Below are positions 8,385 to 17,910 of a DNA stretch of 50,264 nt, in pieces; within the stretch, counting starts at the first letter, position 1, and each line of letters opens with the position of its first letter. The notes under the pieces were generated by a model. That model was not told where the DNA came from and did no database searches. It saw only the letters and a list, made by a program, of their open reading frames with translations. This DNA is from an uncultured Bacteroidia bacterium (GTDB taxonomy: Bacteria > Bacteroidota > Bacteroidia > Bacteroidales > Prolixibacteraceae). The position numbers and the translations under genes are program-made. The stretch spans positions 1 to 50,264 of the forward strand of contig CAIXCY010000139.1 of the NCBI GenBank assembly GCA_903918045.1. The letters run 5' to 3'.

Positions 8385-10076
8385 ATGAAAAATATATTAT
8401 TACTCATCCTTTCCATTGCAGTGTTAAGCTCCTGCAATAAGGATTTCCTAAATGTTTCACCGAAGGCTCAATTGAGTGAGGCACAGGTCTCAACTGGGCC
8501 AGAACAATTGGTCTATGCCGCTTATGCAGAGTTGGGGAACGATCATTATATGACTCCTAACAGTCTGTGGCCATATGGAAATGTGAGGTCAGGAGATGCC
8601 TATAAAGGTGGACGTGACGAAGCCGACATCCAGGAATTCTATTTCATGGAAATCTTTAAAAGTGTCAGAAGTGATATCGGTCAATATGATGGTCAATGGT
8701 TTCAGTACTATGTTGCGCTATCGCGAATAAATGCAGCGCTTACAAACCTGAATAAATTATCCGATACCGATTTCCCGCTAAAGAAGGTCAGACAGGGCGA
8801 AATGCGCTTTCTGCGTGGCCATTTCTATTTCCAGCTAAAAATAATGTTTAAGAATATTCCATATATTGATGAGACGGTTAACACAAATGATTATCCGAAA
8901 ATTTCGAACGTAGTACTTAAAAATGATGAATTATGGGAAAAAATTGCTGCAGATTTTCAATTTGGACTTGATAATCTTCCTCCATCCCAATCTCAGATCG
9001 GAAGAGCCAACAAGATTGCTGCTGCAGCATATTTAGCAAAAGTAAGACTGTATCAGGCCTATGAACAGGATGATAAAAACAATGTAACAACAGTTAACCA
9101 AACAAAATTAACTCAGGTTGTAACCCTTGCAGATCAGGTTATTGGCTCCTCTTATCATCTTGCTCCCGATTTTGCAGATAACTTTATCCCTGGCTCAACA
9201 GAAAATGGACCGGAATCAATCTTTGCCATTCAATTCTCAAAAGATGATGGCACAATGTTTGGCAGGCTCAATTTTGGAGACGTTCTAGGTACTCCTCAGG
9301 GGATTGGTTGCTGTGATTTTCATAAACCAAGTCAAAACCTTGCAAATGCATTCAAAACTGGCTCTGACGGACTACCAATGTTTAGTGATTTTAACAATTC
9401 AGACCTGGACCTGAATTCAAATACTGTAGACCCCCGGTTGGATCATACAATTGCTATCCCTGGACATCCTTATAAATACGATCCTTCTACGATCTACCAG
9501 GTAAACTGGAATAGAACTCCAGATGTTTACGGCGTTTTTGCTTCATTGAAGGAAAATGTTCAGAAAGGTGCCTATACACAGGTAGGTCCATTTTACGCAA
9601 ACACGAAAAATAAAATCGTATTACGATATGCAGATGTATTACTCTGGAAAGCTGAGGCTTTGATTGAATTGGGCCGTCAGGCTGAAGCATTACCTCTGAT
9701 TAATCAAATTCGGACCAGAGCTGGAAATAGTACAGGCCTTCTTAAAATGGGAGGGGGGCAGTCCGTTTCAAATTATCATATTTCGACCTATGAAGACGGC
9801 GTAAATTGTAACTGGACACAGGATTTTGCCCGCAATGCCTTACGTTGGGAACGCCGGCTTGAATTCGCGATGGAAGGGAATAGATTCTTTGATTTAGTAA
9901 GATGGGGAATTGCCGATTCTTACCTGAATTCCTATTTCGCGACAGAAAAAACAAAGCGGAAATATCTTAAAGACGGTCTTTTCACTAAAAACAGGGATGA
10001 GTATTGTCCGATTCCTCTCAACCAGATTAGATTCAGCCATGACCTGTATAAACAAAACTATGGATACGTCCAGTAA
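8385..10076 (+). CDS. susD: SusD-like surface glycan-binding lipoprotein
   Basis: The protein has 563 residues and a lipoprotein signal (AVLSSC, Cys17). It has the SusD/RagB pattern: an N-terminal NKDFLNVSPKAQLSE segment, TPR-like helices with MRFLRGHFYFQLK near residue 145, and the C-terminal family block ALRWERRLEFAMEGNRFFDLVRWG. It forms the lid of the SusC channel and binds the incoming oligosaccharide on the cell surface. It lies 46 bases after SusC in the usual order. Nothing looks truncated. Confidence 0.95.
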   Translation: MKNILLLILSIAVLSSCNKDFLNVSPKAQLSEAQVSTGPEQLVYAAYAELGNDHYMTPNSLWPYGNVRSGDAYKGGRDEADIQEFYFMEIFKSVRSDIGQYDGQWFQYYVALSRINAALTNLNKLSDTDFPLKKVRQGEMRFLRGHFYFQLKIMFKNIPYIDETVNTNDYPKISNVVLKNDELWEKIAADFQFGLDNLPPSQSQIGRANKIAAAAYLAKVRLYQAYEQDDKNNVTTVNQTKLTQVVTLADQVIGSSYHLAPDFADNFIPGSTENGPESIFAIQFSKDDGTMFGRLNFGDVLGTPQGIGCCDFHKPSQNLANAFKTGSDGLPMFSDFNNSDLDLNSNTVDPRLDHTIAIPGHPYKYDPSTIYQVNWNRTPDVYGVFASLKENVQKGAYTQVGPFYANTKNKIVLRYADVLLWKAEALIELGRQAEALPLINQIRTRAGNSTGLLKMGGGQSVSNYHISTYEDGVNCNWTQDFARNALRWERRLEFAMEGNRFFDLVRWGIADSYLNSYFATEKTKRKYLKDGLFTKNRDEYCPIPLNQIRFSHDLYKQNYGYVQ

Positions 10077-10129
10077 TGGGTTCAATTTGTCAGATAACTT
10101 TTAAATGGTTTATTATAAAACAAGAAACA

Positions 10130-11539
10130 ATGAAAAACAGATATAATTATATCATATTATTGGGTTTTTTTATCTCGATAATAAGTTGCCAGAAGCGCGA
10201 TATTGTAAGCATTCCTACCAAACTGGCAGCAATATCCAATCTCCAATATTCGTTAGCAGGGGACACTGTTACACTCACATGGAGTTTGCCACCAGTGAAG
10301 GACACCTTGAACGTAACAGTGAATGATGGTGTTACATCAATACCTTTAAACATAAAATCAACATCATTTAAATATGGGATTGTTGAGACAAATAAAGAAT
10401 ATGGTTTTACAATTAAGGTGAGTGATAACAATGGAAATACTTCACTCGGCCAAACACTGCGGTTTACACGTGATGGAGCCTCCCCAGTTAAAAATGTGAG
10501 CGCCATTCAAAATGACAATGGTGTATTAATTTCATGGAGTGTTCCTGATCAGCCTGTTACCAAAATTGAGGTAAAAATCGGTGACAAGACAATCGACCTT
10601 GGACCCACCATAACTTCGTGCCAGGTCAATGATCTACAGGCTGCAAAGTATATGATCAGCATTGTGACGACCAACAGTGCCAACAAAGTCTCAAATACGG
10701 TTTATCTGCCATTCAAAGTTGGGGCAACAATGGTCGGTTACTTAGGTGTTTACGCTGACTCAACAGCCTTTCTTGCAAATGGTGACGATGATGAGATTGC
10801 CGGAGGAAAATGGCTTTTCAAAAATTATCCTAAATCAAGGTACATTTCATTTGATCAGATTAAAAATGGTTCTGTCGATTTAACCCAAATTCGTGTAATC
10901 TGGTGGAACTTTGATGTCGTGGCAGGACATGCTTTACCTGCTATAACTACTGACCCTACTGTTGTATCAAACATGACCCAATATTATAAAAACGGAGGTA
11001 ACTTACTTCTTAACCAATACGCAATCCAGTATTTCTGGACCTTAGGCCGAATTACGCAAAACTATTTTATGGGTTTTGATGAAGGTCCCGGAGGTTTTAA
11101 TCCAGATGTATGGGGTATCGGTGTTAATATTCACCAAAAACATGACCAAAGTGGCCACCCACTGTACAAAGGGATTACAATGACAACGCAACCTGATGGT
11201 AGAATTACATTCCCTGTAATTGGATCAGGATGGAAGGAAAATCATAACGCAGTAATAATCAGAATTCCTGAGTTTGAAGGTGGATTACCCAATGACAGTG
11301 AAACAGCCTATACGAAGTTTGTAAACGACAACAATGCAGTCTGGCTTGGAATGTGGGATGGTATTGGAGATTATTGGATGGCAGGAGTACTCGAATTTAA
11401 GCCAAAGGATGATTTCCAGGGTTCTGGAATTTTTATCGGAATCGGTGGAATTGAGTGGCATCAAAATACTGGAAATGCTTATCAGGCGAATATTGAACTG
11501 ATGTATAAGAACGCCATTGATTACTTGAAAACAAAATAA
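10130..11539 (+). CDS. Surface glycan-binding lipoprotein, DUF4960-type (SusE/F position)
   Basis: The frame is open from 10076, but the ATG at 10130 gives a clean lipoprotein signal (MKNRYNYIILLG, IISC, Cys20), so I use that start. The protein then has 469 residues. Two fibronectin-III-like segments come first (about 30-125 and 125-205, e.g. VTLTWSLPPVKDTL, GVLISWSVPDQPV). A C-terminal domain follows with VGYLGVYADSTAFLANGDDDEIAGGKWLF and IRVIWWNFDV. This layout fits the DUF4960 protein next to SusD in the B. thetaiotaomicron levan locus (BT_1761-like), which binds fructan at the surface. It is non-catalytic. Its function here is by analogy; I cannot compare sequences directly. Confidence 0.75.
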   Translation: MKNRYNYIILLGFFISIISCQKRDIVSIPTKLAAISNLQYSLAGDTVTLTWSLPPVKDTLNVTVNDGVTSIPLNIKSTSFKYGIVETNKEYGFTIKVSDNNGNTSLGQTLRFTRDGASPVKNVSAIQNDNGVLISWSVPDQPVTKIEVKIGDKTIDLGPTITSCQVNDLQAAKYMISIVTTNSANKVSNTVYLPFKVGATMVGYLGVYADSTAFLANGDDDEIAGGKWLFKNYPKSRYISFDQIKNGSVDLTQIRVIWWNFDVVAGHALPAITTDPTVVSNMTQYYKNGGNLLLNQYAIQYFWTLGRITQNYFMGFDEGPGGFNPDVWGIGVNIHQKHDQSGHPLYKGITMTTQPDGRITFPVIGSGWKENHNAVIIRIPEFEGGLPNDSETAYTKFVNDNNAVWLGMWDGIGDYWMAGVLEFKPKDDFQGSGIFIGIGGIEWHQNTGNAYQANIELMYKNAIDYLKTK

Positions 11540-11545
11540 ATTTTT

Positions 11546-11580
11546 AAGAGTCTTCCGGGGAACATCTTCGGAAGACTCTT
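11546..11580 (+). terminator. Hairpin between binding-protein gene and first fructanase gene
   Basis: AAGAGTCTTCCG at 11546-11557 pairs perfectly with CGGAAGACTCTT at 11569-11580, leaving an 11-base loop. It is preceded by five T and followed by ATTTAAATA rather than a clean T-run. It lies between the glycan-binding gene and the GH32 gene with no other promoter visible. It could be a partial terminator or an RNA-stabilising 3' end that sets SusCD levels above enzyme levels. Confidence 0.6.
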
Positions 11581-11597
11581 ATTTAAATATCCGGTAA

Positions 11598-13163
11598 ATG
11601 TCGAAATTGACCCTTTTTCTTATTTTTATCTCACTCGGATTGGCTTCCTGCAAGAAGAATGGTGAGAGTACCGATCAGAATATTCTGGTAATAACAACTG
11701 ATTCGGTAAAGAATGTGTTGCTTTCTGAAACTGACTACAGACCATTCTACCATTTTACTCCCCCCATAAACTGGATGAATGATCCAAACGGATTAGTCTT
11801 TTATAAAGGACAATATCATCTGTTTTATCAGTATAATCCAAATGGAAACGTTTGGGGGCCAATGAACTGGGGACATGCTACAAGTACCGATCTTTGTAAT
11901 TGGCAGGATCTTCCAATTGCTTTAACTCCTGATAATTTAGGCACAATCTTTTCGGGAAGCGCTGTCATCGATGTCAACAATACTGCCGGGTTTAAAAGTG
12001 GTACGGAAGATCCGATGGTTGCAATTTTCACACATAATGGTCAACAGCAATACCAAAGTATTGCTTACAGTAATAATAAAGGGGTAAGCTGGACTAAATA
12101 CACTGGTAACCCTGTGCTGGCTAATCCAGGTATCTCAGATTTCAGAGATCCCAAAGTATTTTGGTATTCTTCCGGACAAAAATGGGTTATGGTTTTGGCC
12201 GCCGGGAATAAGGTGAATTTATATGCCTCTGCTGATTTGAAAAGCTGGCAGTTTTTAAGCGATTTTGGTGCGGATCTGGGAGCTCATGGTGGCGTTTGGG
12301 AATGTCCTGACTTATTTGAGCTACCAGTTGAAGGATCAAATTCCAAAAAATGGGTTTTATTCGTGAGCTGTAACGGAGGCCCTAATGGCGGTACTGCAAC
12401 CCAATATTTTATCGGGAATTTTGATGGCACAACCTATACCACAGAGTCTACTAACATCTCATGGATTGACTATGGCGCAGATAATTATGCGGGTGCAACC
12501 TATAATAATATTCCCGCTATTGACGGCAGAAGAATAATGATTGGATGGATGAGCAACTGGTCCTATGCAGATAAAGTGCCTACAACCAAATGGAGAAGTA
12601 CAATGACTGTTCCAAGAGTTCTTTCTCTGACAAATGCAGGACAGGGATTAACTTTAAAAACACTTCCTGTGAGTGAATTTAAAAACTATGAAACTAGTCC
12701 AGTAGATACAATTATCCAATCTCCTGTAAGTGCAGTTCAATTATCAGATAATAAAACAATTATAACCGGAAGTTATGAGGTAAACTTTACAGTTGATTTT
12801 AATAAATCAGCTAACTTCATTCTTACACTGGGCGATTCAAAGGAGAAGTTAACCGTAAGTCTGGATAAAGTTGCCGGACAAGTTTCAATTGACAGAAGTG
12901 CATCCGGGCAGGTTGATTTTAATGGCCAGTTCAAACAAAAAATATCCTGCCCATTTTCTCCACAAACAAACCAACTTGTTGATATCCAAATTTTAATTGA
13001 TAAAACCTCTATTGAGGTATTTCTGGATCATGGGAATAAAGTAATGACTGCTTTATTCTTCCCTGTTTACCAGTACAATATCTTAAAATTACAAGGTGCG
13101 AATAATGTTCCTCAGATCAGCAACTTTAGCCTGAAAAAGATCTCCAAAAGTTTGTTAAGATAG
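11598..13163 (+). CDS. GH32 fructanase lipoprotein (exo-fructosidase type) 1
   Basis: The protein has 521 residues and a lipoprotein signal (LGLASC, Cys18). All three GH32 catalytic motifs are intact: WMNDPNG with the nucleophile Asp62, FRDPK with the transition-state stabiliser Asp184, and WECPD with the acid/base Glu235. A five-bladed propeller is followed by a C-terminal beta-sandwich from about residue 365. GH32 enzymes release fructose from levan, inulin or sucrose. The compact architecture and GAHGGVWECPD context resemble exo-acting enzymes. It is close in length and motif spacing to the other GH32 lipoprotein at 16253, suggesting duplication. Linkage preference (beta-2,6 or beta-2,1) cannot be read from the sequence. 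Confidence 0.93.
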   Translation: MSKLTLFLIFISLGLASCKKNGESTDQNILVITTDSVKNVLLSETDYRPFYHFTPPINWMNDPNGLVFYKGQYHLFYQYNPNGNVWGPMNWGHATSTDLCNWQDLPIALTPDNLGTIFSGSAVIDVNNTAGFKSGTEDPMVAIFTHNGQQQYQSIAYSNNKGVSWTKYTGNPVLANPGISDFRDPKVFWYSSGQKWVMVLAAGNKVNLYASADLKSWQFLSDFGADLGAHGGVWECPDLFELPVEGSNSKKWVLFVSCNGGPNGGTATQYFIGNFDGTTYTTESTNISWIDYGADNYAGATYNNIPAIDGRRIMIGWMSNWSYADKVPTTKWRSTMTVPRVLSLTNAGQGLTLKTLPVSEFKNYETSPVDTIIQSPVSAVQLSDNKTIITGSYEVNFTVDFNKSANFILTLGDSKEKLTVSLDKVAGQVSIDRSASGQVDFNGQFKQKISCPFSPQTNQLVDIQILIDKTSIEVFLDHGNKVMTALFFPVYQYNILKLQGANNVPQISNFSLKKISKSLLR

Positions 13164-13175
13164 ATAATAAAAGAA

Positions 13176-13682
13176 ATGGGAAGCCTAAAATTTACGTTAG
13201 TATTTTTTATTGTTTTATGGCAGGGTTTATGCCTGTCGACTAATATTTTCGCTCAAAAACCGGCAGAAACTATTCCCCATTTCAGTTTTACTAAACTTGA
13301 TAATACTCCATTTACAACTAAAAACCTTGCAGTTGGAAAAGATATGCTTTTTGTTTTCTTCGATGTTACCTGTGATCATTGCAAAGAGACCATTAGTTCA
13401 TTAAGTAAACGCCTAAAAGAGTGCAATCGTGTTGCAATTTATCTGATTACGTTGGATGATAAACCTCAGATATCCACATTTCTGACTCAGCATGGACCGA
13501 ATCTGTCAAAAGAGAAGAATGTAACTATTTTAAGAGATAAAAAGGACCAGTTTATTACACTTTTTGGACCCCGAAAATACCCATCGGTGTTTTTATATTC
13601 CAGGGAAAAGAAATTATTACTCTATGATGATCAGGACTTAAAGCTTGAAAAATTCTTTCACATAATTCTTTCAACGAAATGA
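13176..13682 (+). CDS. Exported thioredoxin-like (TlpA/redoxin-type) protein with CDHC site
   Basis: This small protein of 168 residues has a Sec signal (IFAQ, about residue 27) followed by a thioredoxin-fold segment. The strand DMLFVFFDVTCDHCKETI carries a CxxC active site, Cys66-Asp-His-Cys69. A possible cis-Pro comes later in RKYPSVFLYS. It should sit in the periplasm and could reduce or exchange disulfides, or it may be a degenerate member. It starts 12 bases after GH32-1, and its stop overlaps the start of the next gene (ATGA, 13679-13682). It is therefore translationally tied to the LamG-GH32 protein. I know no standard role for a redoxin in fructan use. A folding or repair helper for the neighbouring exported enzymes is a guess. 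Confidence 0.75.
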   Translation: MGSLKFTLVFFIVLWQGLCLSTNIFAQKPAETIPHFSFTKLDNTPFTTKNLAVGKDMLFVFFDVTCDHCKETISSLSKRLKECNRVAIYLITLDDKPQISTFLTQHGPNLSKEKNVTILRDKKDQFITLFGPRKYPSVFLYSREKKLLLYDDQDLKLEKFFHIILSTK

Positions 13683-16225
13683 TTAAGACTGAAAATAATA
13701 TTCGGCAATTAAATGGTATTCTCCTTTTAATTTTGCTTTTATTTTCACAATGTGTTATAGCCCAGGATATCGCCAGATTTGATTTTGAAGATTTAAACGC
13801 CTCTTCGATAACTACTGAAAAAATATCAGGAGCTGTTTTTTCAGTATATAATCATTTCAATCACCCTGAAAGGATTTCGGGAATTCACGGTAACGCACTT
13901 CGATTAGATGGGTATTCAACATGGGCGGTTAACTCCACTTTGCAATTATCCGGCATTACGAACAAGATTACAGTTTCAGCCTGGTATGCAACAGAAGCTT
14001 TCAACAAAGAAACCGGAGCAATAATAAGTCAGATTGATGGATTATCGGGCTTTGCTTTAGAGGTAGGATCCTATGGAAATATTGGATTGACCTATTTCAT
14101 CGACGGGATAAAGAAAAATCTGCAATCTGTTCAAAAAATTGAGAAGTATACGTGGAATTACATCGTGGCAAGAATTGACCTTGAGAATTCAAAGGCACAA
14201 TTATTTGTTAACGGTGTTGAATGGGCTTCCAATAATTATGTCGTCGGGAATAAAATAACCCTTGGTTCTGCCGCTTTATACTTGGGAAGACATAATAATG
14301 ACATCAGAAATGACGGTTTTTTGTTAACCGCATTGAATGGAGCAATCGATGACGTGGTTATTTCAAAAGATATCCTCAGCAATTCTCAGATATTAAGCAA
14401 CTTTCAGCAAAATAATACCCTCGTTCCCAATCTCACCATTAATCCGGACCTACGGTATGCAGGAGATTATTTCAGACCTCAATTTCATGCAATTCCAAAT
14501 TCAAGCTGGACAAACGAGCCATACGGCCTGATTTTTTATAACGGGAAATACCATCTTTTTTTTCAAAAAAATCCGAATAGCCCCACATTGTATTTCATGC
14601 ACTGGGGACATTTAACAAGCAGCGACCTGGTTAACTGGACGGAAGAAAAAATAGTTCTCGCTCCCTCTTCCGGCTTTGATAGTTTTGGTATTTGGTCCGG
14701 ATCTACTATTCTTGGACCAAACAATACCCCAAAGATAATCTTCACAGGTGTTGATGGTGTTAAAGCCGGAATCGGAACCGCTGATCCTTTGGATGAGCAA
14801 TTACAAGGGTGGGAAAAGAATAGTTTAAATCCAATAATTCCCAATGCGCCTGCCAGCTCTCCGAATATGGATTTCAGAGACCCTTTTGTCTGGAAATCGG
14901 GGGATTATTATTACATGATTGTTGGTTCCGGTATTAAAAACAACCTGGGAGGCATCCTGTTTACCTTCAAATCGAAAGATCTTGTTCAATGGACGGAAAT
15001 TAGTCCGGTTTATTACAGTTCATCTGTCAACGATTCCGGGATCTTTTGGGAAATGCCATTCTTTATCCCAATGAGCAGTTCGAATGAATATATGTTAGGA
15101 GTTACACCGGTACCAACTCCAGGCTTTCCTGCCCAAACAATCTATTGGATTGGCAAATGGGAAAATGAGACATTTACTCCGTCTTTTTCAATTCCCAAAA
15201 ATCTAGAACTTATTAATGGTCACTTGCTGTCACCAGCATTCAATTTTGATACTTCAGGAAGGGCAACTTATCTTGGAATCATCCCCGAAGAGAGAGATGC
15301 TGCATCTCAAATTCAGGGTGAATGGCGTCATTTATTTAGTTTACCCCGTGCCATCCGCTTACTGAATGACTCCTCAATAGGTCAGGTTCCACATCCCAAT
15401 CTATGCCGGTTAAGGGATACGCCTGTCTCAATTTCCAAAAGAGTGATTACCCCAGGAACAGGGAATAACATTCCTGAAATCCAGGGAGTACAGTCGGAGT
15501 TTTCATTTCAGATAAAGGCCGATGAATCCTCGAAATTTTCAATTCAGGTCTATAAAAATACATCTGGTTCTGAGTTCACCACCTTGTTCTTTGACCTTGC
15601 AAATAATAAAATTGCGTTGGACCGAACTCAGTCTTCATTACTATCAGGACCTGCTAAAGACTATAAATCAAGTGATTATATTTTCAATTATAAGGATACA
15701 CTATTTGTTGATGTTTTTCTTGATCATTCTACCCTTGAGGTGTTTGTGGATAAAATAACCGTTTTTTCATGCAGGGTCTATCCTTCAGCAAAAGAAAGCA
15801 ACAATGTCGATTTGATAGTAAACAGCGGTAAAGCTGAAATAATTTGGCTGGATGCCTGGAATATGAAGAAAATGGGGGATGTATCTACTCAAGATATATG
15901 TGAGCAGCCAAATTTACCTTCTCAATTCAGGAAAGTTGAGATTACAACCGGTATTCCAGATATCGTTGACAATAGATTAGAAATGAGATTGTATCCTAAT
16001 CCAGCCAAGCAAAAAATCAACCTTGAATTCGATCAGAATCAATCTGGTAAGATCCAAATTATGGTTTGTGACATACTGGGAAGGGCGGTCTTGAACAAAA
16101 CAATAAATTTCCTGGAGAATTCCCTGTATACACTTGATATCTCAATGCTTAATGCTGGAATATATGTTTTAAAAGCCGATGGTGAAAAACAGTATAAACC
16201 TCTCAGAATCGTTAAATCAAATTAA
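13679..16225 (+). CDS. LamG-GH32-T9SS modular fructanase with altered nucleophile motif
   Basis: This is an 848-residue exported protein. After a signal (VIAQ, about residue 29) comes a LamG/concanavalin-like domain (about 30-240), then a GH32 propeller and sandwich (about 265-745). A type IX secretion sorting domain occupies about 770-848 (RLYPNPAKQKINLEF, then DISMLNAGIYVLKADG). It should be secreted across the outer membrane and attached or released. In the GH32 domain the usual NDPNG is SWTNEPYG, so Glu280 stands where the nucleophile Asp normally is. The other two motifs persist as FRDPF (Asp401) and WEMP (Glu458, Met replacing Cys). It may be an extracellular endo-fructanase, a fructosyltransferase or a binding-only derivative. 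It overlaps the redoxin gene by 4 bases. Confidence 0.88.
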   Translation: MIKTENNIRQLNGILLLILLLFSQCVIAQDIARFDFEDLNASSITTEKISGAVFSVYNHFNHPERISGIHGNALRLDGYSTWAVNSTLQLSGITNKITVSAWYATEAFNKETGAIISQIDGLSGFALEVGSYGNIGLTYFIDGIKKNLQSVQKIEKYTWNYIVARIDLENSKAQLFVNGVEWASNNYVVGNKITLGSAALYLGRHNNDIRNDGFLLTALNGAIDDVVISKDILSNSQILSNFQQNNTLVPNLTINPDLRYAGDYFRPQFHAIPNSSWTNEPYGLIFYNGKYHLFFQKNPNSPTLYFMHWGHLTSSDLVNWTEEKIVLAPSSGFDSFGIWSGSTILGPNNTPKIIFTGVDGVKAGIGTADPLDEQLQGWEKNSLNPIIPNAPASSPNMDFRDPFVWKSGDYYYMIVGSGIKNNLGGILFTFKSKDLVQWTEISPVYYSSSVNDSGIFWEMPFFIPMSSSNEYMLGVTPVPTPGFPAQTIYWIGKWENETFTPSFSIPKNLELINGHLLSPAFNFDTSGRATYLGIIPEERDAASQIQGEWRHLFSLPRAIRLLNDSSIGQVPHPNLCRLRDTPVSISKRVITPGTGNNIPEIQGVQSEFSFQIKADESSKFSIQVYKNTSGSEFTTLFFDLANNKIALDRTQSSLLSGPAKDYKSSDYIFNYKDTLFVDVFLDHSTLEVFVDKITVFSCRVYPSAKESNNVDLIVNSGKAEIIWLDAWNMKKMGDVSTQDICEQPNLPSQFRKVEITTGIPDIVDNRLEMRLYPNPAKQKINLEFDQNQSGKIQIMVCDILGRAVLNKTINFLENSLYTLDISMLNAGIYVLKADGEKQYKPLRIVKSN

Positions 16226-16252
16226 ATCTAACATATTAAAATTCAAAAGATT

Positions 16253-17818
16253 ATGAATAGATGTATGCTTTTTTATTTAATATTTTTGTCTATTATTACT
16301 CTTTCATGTAATACCTCAAATTCTACTGAGAAACTTTTTAATGAACGACATAGACCTCAGGTGCATTTTTCGCCAGCTGGAAATTGGATGAATGATCCCA
16401 ATGGCCTTGTATTTTTTGAAGGTGAGTATCATCTTTTCTATCAGTATTATCCGGATGCGAAGGTTTGGGGTCCCATGCATTGGGGACATGCAATAAGTAC
16501 CGATCTGGTTCATTGGCAACATCTTCCAATTGCCTTGTATCCTGATAGTTTAGGATATATTTTTTCAGGAAGCGCTGTAATCGATTATAAGAATACATCG
16601 GGATTGGGAAAACCCGAGAAACCGGCAATGATTGCAATCTATTGTTACCATTCGCCAGTTCTTGAAAAAGCGGGAAAAAATAATTTTCAAACCCAGGGGA
16701 TGGCCTTTAGTCTTGACAAAGGGAGGACATGGACCAAATATTCCGGAAATCCGATTGTGCCGAATCTGGGAATTAGAGATTTCCGAGATCCTAAAGTATC
16801 ATGGAACGGAGAAATCAACAAATGGATTATGACCCTTGCTGCAGGCGATTGTGTCCGTTTCTATTCATCAGATGATTTGAAGAAATGGTCATTCGAAAGT
16901 GAATTTGGTAAGACATTCGGTGCACATGGAGGAGTGTGGGAATGCCCTGACCTAATAAAGATGCCTGTAAAGGGGAGTAATGGGGAATCAAAATGGGTAT
17001 TATTGGTCAGTATTAATCCTGGTGGCCCAAATGGGGGTTCTGCAACACAATATTTCACCGGCAATTTTGACGGACATCAGTTTACAGTGGATAACGAAAA
17101 GATCCGGTGGATTGATACTGGCAAGGATAATTATGCAGGGGTAACCTTTTCCGGTATTCCCGAAAATGATGGGAGATTCATCCTGATTGGGTGGATGAGC
17201 AACTGGCAATATGCGACCAATGTTCCTACTTCTCCCTGGCGTAGTGCAATGACATTCCCCCGGCAGATGACCTTAGTCCGGGAGGAAGGAGAATATGCGC
17301 TGATTTCTAATCCAGTTGAGGAGATTGAACAACTTAGAGAAAGAAAAGTTACAATAAGCCAATTTATTGCATCAAAAAAGAAGGATCTCACCAAAGAGGT
17401 TCCATTCGGATTAGCTACTATTGAAATTATAGCCGACTTTTCACTTCCTCAGTCAGGCACAACAAGTGAATTTGGATTTAATCTTTCAAACTCTAAAGGG
17501 GAGAACATAGAAATCGGGTACAATTGCCAGACAAAAAAATTCCTTATAAATAGAATAAATACAGGGGATTCTGAATTCTCAAGGGATTTTAAAGGAATTC
17601 ACTATTCTGATGAAGCGGTACCTGGAAAGACGATCTCAATGCATCTGATTGTAGACGTTGCTTCTGTTGAATTATTCGGTCAATCTGGTAAAATTGTGAT
17701 GACCGATATCTTTTTCCCCAATGAGGTCTTTAATAATTTAAGTGTCTATAGTAAAGTGGGATCCGTGGAATGTAAAAGTGTTACGCTCTACAAACTCAAT
17801 AACATCTGGAACCATTAA
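16253..17818 (+). CDS. GH32 fructanase lipoprotein 2
   Basis: The protein has 521 residues and a lipoprotein signal (ITLSC, Cys19). The catalytic triad is intact: WMNDPNG (Asp48), FRDPK (Asp179) and WECPD (Glu230), with the GAHGGVWECPD context shared with GH32-1. Compared with GH32-1 it has a longer insert after FSGSAVIDYKNTSG (the HSPVLEKAGKNN loop, about residues 133-146), near where propeller loops shape the active-site pocket. The two lipoproteins may therefore differ in chain-length or linkage preference. It is the last gene of the operon and starts 27 bases after the LamG-GH32 gene. The C-terminal beta-sandwich begins near residue 375. Confidence 0.93.
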   Translation: MNRCMLFYLIFLSIITLSCNTSNSTEKLFNERHRPQVHFSPAGNWMNDPNGLVFFEGEYHLFYQYYPDAKVWGPMHWGHAISTDLVHWQHLPIALYPDSLGYIFSGSAVIDYKNTSGLGKPEKPAMIAIYCYHSPVLEKAGKNNFQTQGMAFSLDKGRTWTKYSGNPIVPNLGIRDFRDPKVSWNGEINKWIMTLAAGDCVRFYSSDDLKKWSFESEFGKTFGAHGGVWECPDLIKMPVKGSNGESKWVLLVSINPGGPNGGSATQYFTGNFDGHQFTVDNEKIRWIDTGKDNYAGVTFSGIPENDGRFILIGWMSNWQYATNVPTSPWRSAMTFPRQMTLVREEGEYALISNPVEEIEQLRERKVTISQFIASKKKDLTKEVPFGLATIEIIADFSLPQSGTTSEFGFNLSNSKGENIEIGYNCQTKKFLINRINTGDSEFSRDFKGIHYSDEAVPGKTISMHLIVDVASVELFGQSGKIVMTDIFFPNEVFNNLSVYSKVGSVECKSVTLYKLNNIWNH

Positions 17819-17870
17819 AAACCTTCCTTTTAGGTAGAAAGTATCCTTGCTGATTCCGGTTTGGACTTCA

Positions 17871-17910
17871 AAAAATGGCTGACACTGAGAGACCAATGTC
17901 AGCCATTTTT
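17871..17910. terminator. Bidirectional terminator between fructan operon and its regulator
   Basis: AAAAATGGCTGACA (17871-17884) pairs with TGTCAGCCATTTTT (17897-17910) with no mismatch and a 12-base loop. A-rich bases on the left and T-rich bases on the right give a T-run in both directions. It lies between convergent genes and overlaps the last codons of the regulator on the - strand. Confidence 0.85.

Noticed and set aside
10076-10129. Longer N-terminus for the DUF4960-type protein starting at 10076
   Set aside because: The extra 18 residues precede a complete lipoprotein signal that starts at the ATG at 10130, so the shorter form is preferred.
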